Below, one piece after another: positions 7,717 through 12,198 of a stretch of 12,198 nt of DNA. Made by a program: the position numbers and the translations under genes. This DNA comes from Chloroflexota bacterium (GTDB lineage: Bacteria; Chloroflexota; Anaerolineae; Aggregatilineales; UBA2796). Below the pieces are notes generated by a model. It was not told the DNA's origin. It saw only the letters and a program-made list of their open reading frames with translations, and searched no databases. The stretch spans positions 1-12,198 of the forward strand of contig RFIM01000091.1 of the NCBI GenBank assembly GCA_003695215.1. Reading direction: 5' to 3'. Position 1 is the first letter of the stretch. Every line of letters begins with the position of its first letter.

Positions 7717-8163
7717 TCAGTTGCTCAAGATAGTTTTTAGCATTTCGTTGACTAACTTGCCATCAGCGCGCCCTTTGACTCGTGGCATCAGCACTTTCAT
7801 GACATTGCCCATCTCCTTGGCGCTCTTGGCACCGACCTCTTCAATGGCGCGCCTGATTTCAGCTTCCAACTCTTCGCGGCTGAGCTGCTGCGGCAAGTAG
7901 GCTTCGATCACACTCAGCTCGAATTGCTCTTTGGCGGCTGTCTCAGTCCGCCCGAGCCGCTGCGCTTCTTCAATGCTATCGCGGCGCTTTTTCGCCTCGC
8001 GCATCAGCAGCGCGATCACCTCTTCTTCAGTCAGCGTCTTCTGCGCATCTATCTCTTCTTGCTTGATGGCAGAAGCGATCAGGCGAATGGCATCACGGCG
8101 TGCGATGTCGCCGCCCTTCATGGCGGCTTTCAGGTCTTCCTGCAAGCGTTCCTTAAGATTCAT
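7717..8163 (-). CDS. yqeY: GatB/YqeY domain-containing protein
   Basis: A 148-residue, all-helical, highly charged soluble protein of the YqeY family (PF09424), which resembles the tRNA-binding tail of the GatB subunit of the tRNA amidotransferase. It opens MNLKERLQEDLKAAMKGGD and RRDAIRLIASAIKQEEID (residues 22-39), carries the mid-family LLMREAKKRRDSIEEAQRLGR (52-72) and IEAYLPQQLS (86-95), and ends with MGNVMKVLMPRVKGRADGK (118-136), all typical. Function is not established; it is often found next to rpsU and phoH. ATG 8163 is chosen although the frame stays open upstream to 8523: the extra residues look non-coding, overlap trpA and lie beyond the promoter, whereas GGGACGAG sits directly upstream of 8163. 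It is the first gene of the minus-strand operon. Confidence 0.95.
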   Translation of the reverse strand: MNLKERLQEDLKAAMKGGDIARRDAIRLIASAIKQEEIDAQKTLTEEEVIALLMREAKKRRDSIEEAQRLGRTETAAKEQFELSVIEAYLPQQLSREELEAEIRRAIEEVGAKSAKEMGNVMKVLMPRVKGRADGKLVNEMLKTILSN

Positions 8164-8190
8164 TATCTCGTCCCTATGCCTTTTATCAGA

Positions 8191-8222
8191 ACGGGCATTA
8201 TAACAGATTTCAGCGAGCCCGT
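8191..8222. repeat. Inverted repeat flanking the yqeY -10 (possible operator)
   Basis: Perfect 6-bp arms ACGGGC (8191-8196) and GCCCGT (8217-8222) are separated by 20 bases. The first arm abuts the TATAAT box on the side of the expected transcription start and the second falls near -30, so a dimeric regulator bound here would cover the promoter. Short arms of this kind also arise by chance. Confidence 0.35.
8197..8205 (-). promoter_or_regulatory. Extended -10 promoter of the yqeY-pgpH-ybeY-dgkA operon
   Basis: On the minus strand the sequence reads TGTTATAAT: a perfect TATAAT at 8202-8197 preceded by TGn, i.e. a consensus extended -10 element. No good TTGACA-like box lies 16-18 bases upstream, which extended -10 promoters tolerate. 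Transcription would begin near 8190, giving a leader of about 27 bases before the yqeY ATG at 8163 with GGGACGAG within it. Confidence 0.7.
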
Positions 8223-8262
8223 ATAGCGCGTCAGGTTGCCCAGATGCGCGGCTGTGCGCTAT
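8223..8262. repeat. 7-bp inverted repeat in the yqeY/trpA divergent region
   Basis: ATAGCGC (8223-8229) and GCGCTAT (8256-8262) are perfectly complementary over 7 bases with 26 bases between them, extendable by a G-T wobble pair on each side. It adjoins the 8191-8222 repeat and lies in the 225-base divergent intergenic region. It could be a second regulator site or an RNA hairpin upstream of trpA. No U-tract, leader peptide or Trp-codon run was found to support a trp attenuator. Confidence 0.3.
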
Positions 8263-8388
8263 GGACGTAACTTCTGCGCCGCCTGGATTGGGACTCATCA
8301 AGCCTTCGCGGCTCTCGCATTCTAGCGCGCTTGGGCGCCTTGTATTACACTTTTTGACAATCGACGCAGGCTCAGAGAGCAAGAGGTC

Positions 8389-9222
8389 ATGGCTGAAGTA
8401 CACAGCGGCTTGGTTGCCATCACACAGACTTTTGAACGCGCCAAGAGCGAAGGGCGCGCTACTTTCATGCCTTTTTTCACAGTCGGCTATCCTGATCGGC
8501 CGACCTCGCTCGACGTCTTGCAAGCGCTGGTCGAGGCAGGCGCTGATGCGTTGGAGATCGGCATGCCCTTCAGCGATCCGCTAGCAGACGGCCCGACCAT
8601 TCAGCACGCCTCGCAAGTGGCGCTGGAGAACGGCACGCGCATAAGTCATTGCATTCAGGCTGTGCGCACCTTGCGCGAGCGCGGCGTGAGCGTGCCGCTG
8701 GTCATGATGGGCTACTTGAATCCGTTGCTCGCCTATGGCCTGGAGCGCTTTGTCTCCGATGCGGCTGAGGCAGGCGCTAGCGGCTTCATCGTGCCTGACC
8801 TGCCGCCTGAGGAAGCCGAGGAGTTCAAAGCGCTGTGCGCTGCGCATGGGCTAGGCTTCACGCCGCTGATCGCGCCAAACAGCACGCCGAAGCGCATCGC
8901 GGAAGTGGCCGAAGCGGCGCGCGGCTTCCTGTACTTGGTCTCGGTCACAGGCGTGACAGGCGCGCGCGATACTTTGCCGCCTGACTTGACCGAGTACATT
9001 GCGCGCGTGCGCCGCACCACTGCCTTGCCCTTAGCAGTCGGCTTCGGCATCAGCCAGCCAAGCCAAGCGCGGCAAATCGCAGCGCACGCTGACGGCGTGA
9101 TCGTGGCAAGCGCGCTCATCCGCCTGATGGAACAGGAAGGCTTGCAGGCTGTATACGGGCTTGCCAAGCGTTTGCGCGCTGCATGTGTGCTACAATCTGA
9201 GGCAGCAGACTCACAAACTTAG
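8389..9222 (+). CDS. trpA: Tryptophan synthase alpha subunit
   Basis: TrpA cleaves indole-3-glycerol phosphate to indole and glyceraldehyde-3-phosphate, passing indole to TrpB for condensation with serine. The 277-residue TIM barrel has the signature ALEIGMPFSDPLADGPTIQ (residues 54-72), with catalytic E56 and D67 (E49 and D60 of the E. coli enzyme). It also has VMMGYLNPLLAYG, GFIVPDLPPEEAEE, LIAPNSTPKRI, the loop-6 region YLVSVTGVTGAR and the phosphate-binding AVGFGISQPSQA. Length is slightly above the usual 260-270. ATG 8389 is the only plausible start; AGAGG lies upstream but only about 2 bases away, so initiation may be weak. trpB is absent from the window: upstream is the divergent yqeY operon, and downstream, after 10 bases, the B12-binding gene. 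The alpha subunit must therefore pair with a TrpB encoded elsewhere. Confidence 0.98.
   Translation: MAEVHSGLVAITQTFERAKSEGRATFMPFFTVGYPDRPTSLDVLQALVEAGADALEIGMPFSDPLADGPTIQHASQVALENGTRISHCIQAVRTLRERGVSVPLVMMGYLNPLLAYGLERFVSDAAEAGASGFIVPDLPPEEAEEFKALCAAHGLGFTPLIAPNSTPKRIAEVAEAARGFLYLVSVTGVTGARDTLPPDLTEYIARVRRTTALPLAVGFGISQPSQARQIAAHADGVIVASALIRLMEQEGLQAVYGLAKRLRAACVLQSEAADSQT
9188..9196 (+). promoter_or_regulatory. Candidate extended -10 promoter inside the end of trpA
   Basis: TGCTACAAT: a 5-of-6 match to TATAAT at 9191-9196 with TGn before it, lying within the last ten or so trpA codons. A start near 9203 would give a leader of about 30 bases before ATG 9233 of the B12-binding gene. No convincing -35 box lies at 16-18 bases. 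It would let the mutase subunit and meaB be expressed without trpA. Confidence 0.42.
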
Positions 9223-9232
9223 GACGGTCTTT

Positions 9233-9634
9233 ATGTCTGAGCGAAAAATTCGGGTTTTGGTGGCAAAGCCAGGCTTAGATGGGCATGATCGCGGCGCCAA
9301 AGTAGTGGCGCGTGCCCTGCGCGATGCCGGCATGGAAGTCATTTACACAGGGCTGCGCCAAACGCCTGAGATGATCGTTGAGGCGGCACTTCAAGAAGAC
9401 GTGGACGTGATCGGCCTGAGCATCCTGAGCGGCGCGCACATGGCACTGGTGCCGCGCATCCTAGAGCTGATGAAAGCGCACGGCCTAGAGGACGTCAAAG
9501 TGGTGCTAGGCGGCATCGTGCCCGATGAAGATGTGCCTGTGTTGCTGCAGATGGGCGTCAGTGGCGTCTTCGGGCCTGGCAGCGATACACAAGAGATCAT
9601 CGCGCATATCCGCAAGGTGGTCTCTCTTGAGTGA
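9233..9634 (+). CDS. Cobalamin B12-binding subunit of a methylmalonyl-CoA-type mutase
   Basis: A 133-residue stand-alone B12-binding domain, homologous to the C-terminal domain of methylmalonyl-CoA mutase. It has the base-off/His-on motif DGHDRG (DxHxxG, residues 16-21), with H18 the expected lower cobalt ligand, then ALRDAGMEVIYTG (28-40), LSILSG (62-67, the SxL motif) and VVLGGIVPDED (90-100, the GG motif). There is no TIM-barrel catalytic domain, so it should pair with a separate large subunit not encoded here. ATG 9233 is preferred to an in-frame upstream start in trpA at 9161: AGGACGG (9221-9227) is a good ribosome binding site and the protein then begins like its homologues (MSERKIRVLVAKPGLDGHD). 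meaB starts within its last codons, which fits joint function. Methylmalonyl-CoA is the likeliest substrate, but ethylmalonyl-, isobutyryl- or 2-hydroxyisobutyryl-CoA mutases use similar subunits. Confidence 0.93.
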   Translation: MSERKIRVLVAKPGLDGHDRGAKVVARALRDAGMEVIYTGLRQTPEMIVEAALQEDVDVIGLSILSGAHMALVPRILELMKAHGLEDVKVVLGGIVPDEDVPVLLQMGVSGVFGPGSDTQEIIAHIRKVVSLE

Positions 9635-10649
9635 AGTTACAACCTTGCCGCCAATCGTAGCGGCGATCCGAGAGAATCGGCGTGCTTTGGCGCGTTTGCT
9701 GACGCGCATTGAGAACAACGCCGCAGCTGCGGAGTTAGCAGCGCTGTATCCATATGGCGGGCAAGCGCACTTGATTGGCGTGACGGGCGCGCCAGGCACA
9801 GGCAAGAGCAGCCTGGTCAACTGCATGGCGAAAGCCTACCGCGCCGAAGGTAAAACGGTCAGCATCTTGGCAGTCGACCCAACCAGTCCGTTCAGCGGCG
9901 GCGCCGTGCTCGGCGACCGCATCCGCATGCGCGATCTGCACGGCGATCAGGGCGTTTTCATCCGCAGCATGGCGACGCGCGGCAACTTAGGCGGCCTTGC
10001 GCGCACCACAAGCGATATGATCCGTGCGCTGGACGCAGCTGGCTTCGATATCGTACTGATCGAGACCGTTGGCGCAGGGCAGAGCGAGGTCGAGATCGCC
10101 TCAGCAGCGCAGACGACCATTGTGGTGGAAGCGCCGGGCTTGGGCGATGATGTGCAGGCGATCAAAGCCGGCATCTTGGAGATCGCCGATATCCTAGTGG
10201 TCAACAAGGCCGATAATCCAGGTGTGGAAAGCACGCTGCGTGCCTTGCGCGCCATGCTCGATCTCGGCCATCGCAGCGAGCGCATCATGCATCATGGCAA
10301 GCTGATGAACGTGCCTGCTGCGCCGATTCTCGGCGAAGAAGCCGCTTGGCAAACGCCTATCGTGCAGACCATCGCCACAGACGGCACAGGCGTGCCTGAG
10401 CTGCTAGCCAAGATCGCCGAGCATCGCGCTTATCTGCGCGCAAGCGGCGTCCAGCAGCTGCGCGAGCGTGCCAGCTTGCGCGCCGAGATCGAAGAGCGGC
10501 TGCGCGACTTGCTCTTGGCGCATTTGCTCGAGCGAGTCGGTGTAGCGCATTTCCAAGCTGTGGTCGAGCGCGTCCTCAGGCGCGAGATCGATCCGAACAG
10601 CGCTGCTGGGCTGCTGCTGGCCGAAAGTTCACGCGATCACAAGCCGTGA
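9627..10649 (+). CDS. meaB: Methylmalonyl-CoA mutase-associated GTPase MeaB (ArgK family)
   Basis: MeaB is the G3E-family GTPase chaperone that gates adenosylcobalamin loading into the mutase and prevents or reverses its inactivation. The 340-residue product (normal size) has the P-loop GVTGAPGTGKSS (residues 51-62), the metal-site/switch region VDPTSPFSGGAVLGDRIRM (83-101), MATRGNLGGLA (115-125), IETVGAGQSEVE (145-156), APGLGDDVQAIKAGILEIAD (169-188) and the guanine-specificity NKAD (193-196). The C-terminal helical arm (about 275-325) is the dimerisation part. I chose the TTG at 9627 because AAGGTGG (9614-9620) sits 6 bases upstream and the product then starts MSEVTTLPPI. The frame is open further upstream, but that lies wholly inside the B12-binding gene. 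The start overlaps that gene's stop by 8 bases, so the two are probably translationally coupled. Confidence 0.95.
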   Translation: MSEVTTLPPIVAAIRENRRALARLLTRIENNAAAAELAALYPYGGQAHLIGVTGAPGTGKSSLVNCMAKAYRAEGKTVSILAVDPTSPFSGGAVLGDRIRMRDLHGDQGVFIRSMATRGNLGGLARTTSDMIRALDAAGFDIVLIETVGAGQSEVEIASAAQTTIVVEAPGLGDDVQAIKAGILEIADILVVNKADNPGVESTLRALRAMLDLGHRSERIMHHGKLMNVPAAPILGEEAAWQTPIVQTIATDGTGVPELLAKIAEHRAYLRASGVQQLRERASLRAEIEERLRDLLLAHLLERVGVAHFQAVVERVLRREIDPNSAAGLLLAESSRDHKP

Positions 10650-12198
10650 TCTCGCTTTGGCTCAGCGCCCTATGGCGCGCTTGGCTGAAGGCGCGCGCTT
10701 ATCGGCTCTTGCCGCTCGCCGCGATCTTGCTGGCAGCGCTCTTGCGCTTCCACGCCCTAGGCGCACAATCGCTCTGGAATGATGAAGGCAACACCTTGCG
10801 CCTGATCCAACGCGCTCTGCCTGAGTTGCTCAGCGCCGCCAGCCGCGATATCCATCCGCCGCTGTACTACCTGCTCCTTAAGGCCTGGTCGGCGTTGACG
10901 GGCGAGAGCGAGTTCGCGCTGCGCGCCTTCTCAGCGCTGAGCGGCATCCTGAGCGTCGCCTGCGCCTACGCGCTCGGCGCCGCGCTGTTCGCACGCGGAG
11001 TCGGCACCTTGACAGCGTTCTTGTGCGCGCTCAACACCTTCAGCCTGTATTACAGCCAAGAGGCGCGCATGTACGCATTCCTAGCGCTGATGGCTGCGCT
11101 CAGCATGTTGTGCTTGGTGAAATGGCTAGAGAGTCGCCGCGGCCTTTGGTTGCTCGCCTTGGCGCTATGCAATGCAGCAGGGCTGTACACACATTACGCT
11201 TATCCGCTCAATTTAGCGGCACAAGGCGCGCTCTTCTTGCTATGGATCGCAGCCAAGCGCGAATGGCGTGCCCTTGGCCTGTATCTGAGCGCCAACGCGC
11301 TGACGGTTGCCTTGTTCTTACCGCAACTGCCCACTGCGCTCAAGCAGCTGAGCGGCTGGAGTCAGGCGAGCCGCGAGGCCTTGCCGCTGGTGGAGCAAGT
11401 GGGCGTGATCGGCGCTTGGCTGCTGTACGGCAGCACATTTTCGCGCTTGAACCAGGCCCTGATCATCCTGACGCTGCTGAGCATGGCGCTTGGCGCGACT
11501 GTGGGCGACTGGCTGCGGCGCCCAGCGACTGCAACGCCGTTGTGGTGGCGGCGCGCCGTGCCGATAGCTTGGCTGCTGATTGGCGTGGGCGCTTTTTTGG
11601 CGTTCGATCTATATCGCACTGAGAACTTGAAATTTCTGCTGCCGATGCAGATCGCCGCGGCGCTCTTGATCGGGCGCGGCCTCTGGCTTCTGTGGGAGCT
11701 AGGCACGGCCAATCTGGTCAGCTTGCCAGAGGCAATGCCGCGCCTGATCGCGCTGCTGCTCGGCTATGGGCTGCTCAGCACAGCCAGCCAAGGCATAACA
11801 GCGCTCTATAACGATTCAGCTTATGCGCGCAGCGACTATCGCGGCTTGGCAGCATACATCGCGCGGCAGGCGCGCCAAGGCGATGCCGTCTTGCTCAACG
11901 CGCCGAATCAGATCGAAGTGTTCACCTACTACTACAAAGGCGATCTGCCGCTTTATGGCGTGCCTGAGGGCTTAGGCGGCGATGACGCGCGCACACAACG
12001 CCAAGTCGAGGCGATCCTAGCGGCGCATCGGCGCGTCTTCGCCATCTTCTGGGGCGAAGCTGAGCGCGATCCGCGCCGCATAGTGGAACAAGTGCTTGGC
12101 GAACGCGCCTTCGAAATTGATACAACCTGGTTCGGGGATGTGCGCCTTGTGCGCTACGCTGTGATTGGCGCACTTGGCCCTCCACGCCCGATCAAGGC
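10646..12198 (+). CDS. GT39-like (GT-C) membrane glycosyltransferase, 3' end missing
   Basis: An open frame of 517 codons runs from GTG 10646 to the window edge without a stop. It encodes a polytopic membrane protein of the glycosyltransferase family 39 / PMT_2 type (PF13231-like), which transfers sugars from polyprenyl-phosphate donors outside the cytoplasmic membrane. After a first helix (about 21-38) comes LWNDEGNT, with the D46-E47 catalytic-type pair, then DIHPPLYYLLLKAW (68-81) and LYYSQEARMYAFLAL (134-148), all characteristic. Many more helices follow to about residue 395. A soluble tail (from about residue 390) contains SDYRGLAAYIARQA and DAVLLNAPNQIEVFTYYY, as in related Chloroflexota and cyanobacterial proteins by recollection. 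The GTG overlaps the meaB stop (GTGA) and has no clear ribosome binding site, so it probably relies on coupling. Donor and acceptor are unknown. Confidence 0.88.
   Translation, partial: MISLWLSALWRAWLKARAYRLLPLAAILLAALLRFHALGAQSLWNDEGNTLRLIQRALPELLSAASRDIHPPLYYLLLKAWSALTGESEFALRAFSALSGILSVACAYALGAALFARGVGTLTAFLCALNTFSLYYSQEARMYAFLALMAALSMLCLVKWLESRRGLWLLALALCNAAGLYTHYAYPLNLAAQGALFLLWIAAKREWRALGLYLSANALTVALFLPQLPTALKQLSGWSQASREALPLVEQVGVIGAWLLYGSTFSRLNQALIILTLLSMALGATVGDWLRRPATATPLWWRRAVPIAWLLIGVGAFLAFDLYRTENLKFLLPMQIAAALLIGRGLWLLWELGTANLVSLPEAMPRLIALLLGYGLLSTASQGITALYNDSAYARSDYRGLAAYIARQARQGDAVLLNAPNQIEVFTYYYKGDLPLYGVPEGLGGDDARTQRQVEAILAAHRRVFAIFWGEAERDPRRIVEQVLGERAFEIDTTWFGDVRLVRYAVIGALGPPRPIK

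Noticed and set aside
8354..8359. A perfect TTGACA upstream of trpA as a -35 box
   Set aside because: The expected -10 position (around 8376-8382) reads as purine-rich ribosome-binding-site sequence with no TATAAT-like hexamer, so a promoter cannot be supported from this box alone.
8223..8388. A trp attenuator or T-box upstream of trpA
   Set aside because: I found no short leader frame with tandem Trp codons, no T-box core sequence and no hairpin followed by a T-run.
7717..8523. A 268-codon minus-strand frame extending yqeY upstream into trpA
   Set aside because: The first 120 codons have no family resemblance, overlap trpA on the other strand and include the promoter region. The YqeY family start and a ribosome binding site are at 8163.
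9525..9626. Upstream extension of the meaB frame to 9525
   Set aside because: It is entirely inside the B12-binding gene in another frame, and its residues do not resemble MeaB. The TTG at 9627 has a strong ribosome binding site.
11023..11622. A 199-codon plus-strand frame in the region of the glycosyltransferase
   Set aside because: It lies out of frame inside the 517-codon glycosyltransferase frame, which shows clear family motifs. The alternative product has low-complexity Ala/Arg composition and no motif.
1..12198. Mobile elements, CRISPR arrays, tRNA or rRNA genes
   Set aside because: No transposase or integrase motifs, no regularly spaced direct repeats and no recognisable tRNA or rRNA conserved stretches were seen. 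Coding density leaves no gap longer than about 225 bases.

Overview
The window is a compact, gene-dense stretch of bacterial chromosome (by eye about 58-60% GC) with ten protein genes and very short gaps. No rRNA, tRNA, CRISPR array, insertion sequence or phage gene is visible. The gene content is housekeeping: cell-wall lipid carriers, RNA and tRNA quality control, cyclic-dinucleotide turnover, tryptophan synthesis and B12-dependent acyl-CoA isomerisation. The combination of a yqeY-pgpH-ybeY-dgkA run, a free-standing B12-binding mutase subunit followed by meaB, and a GT39-type membrane glycosyltransferase would fit the Chloroflexota. That placement is an inference from gene families and order; no marker gene here proves it.

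Left block, plus strand, 1-3303: the 3' part of murJ (lipid II flippase, cut by the window edge), then dtd (D-aminoacyl-tRNA deacylase) 2 bases later, then a solitary SMC/ABC-like ATPase 14 bases after dtd. The tight spacing suggests co-transcription, although the three functions are unrelated on paper.

Middle block, minus strand, read from 8163 down to 3321: yqeY, pgpH (7TM-HD phosphodiesterase), ybeY (rRNA maturation endoribonuclease), dgkA-type lipid kinase and an AI-2E family membrane protein. pgpH/ybeY overlap by 4 bases and ybeY/dgkA by 20. This is a recognisable bacterial neighbourhood (compare phoH-yqfF-ybeY-dgkA-cdd-era of Firmicutes), here without phoH, cdd or era. A good extended -10 promoter, with a 6-bp inverted repeat around it, lies just upstream of yqeY. 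The block converges on the ATPase gene with only 17 bases between stop codons.

Right block, plus strand, 8389-12198: trpA without trpB, then a stand-alone cobalamin-binding mutase subunit (start 10 bases after the trpA stop) and meaB (TTG start inside the end of the previous gene), then a multi-membrane-span GT39-like glycosyltransferase whose GTG start overlaps the meaB stop and which runs off the right edge. A possible extended -10 promoter inside the 3' end of trpA could drive the B12/meaB pair independently.

Functionally, MurJ and the DgkA-type kinase both belong to undecaprenyl-linked cell-wall metabolism. YbeY and Dtd protect translation. The B12 subunit and MeaB form the cofactor-binding and chaperone parts of a methylmalonyl-CoA-type mutase whose catalytic subunit must be encoded elsewhere. 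I did not find a convincing previously undescribed system; the items most worth checking are the orphan ATPase, the mutase pair and the regulatory sites.
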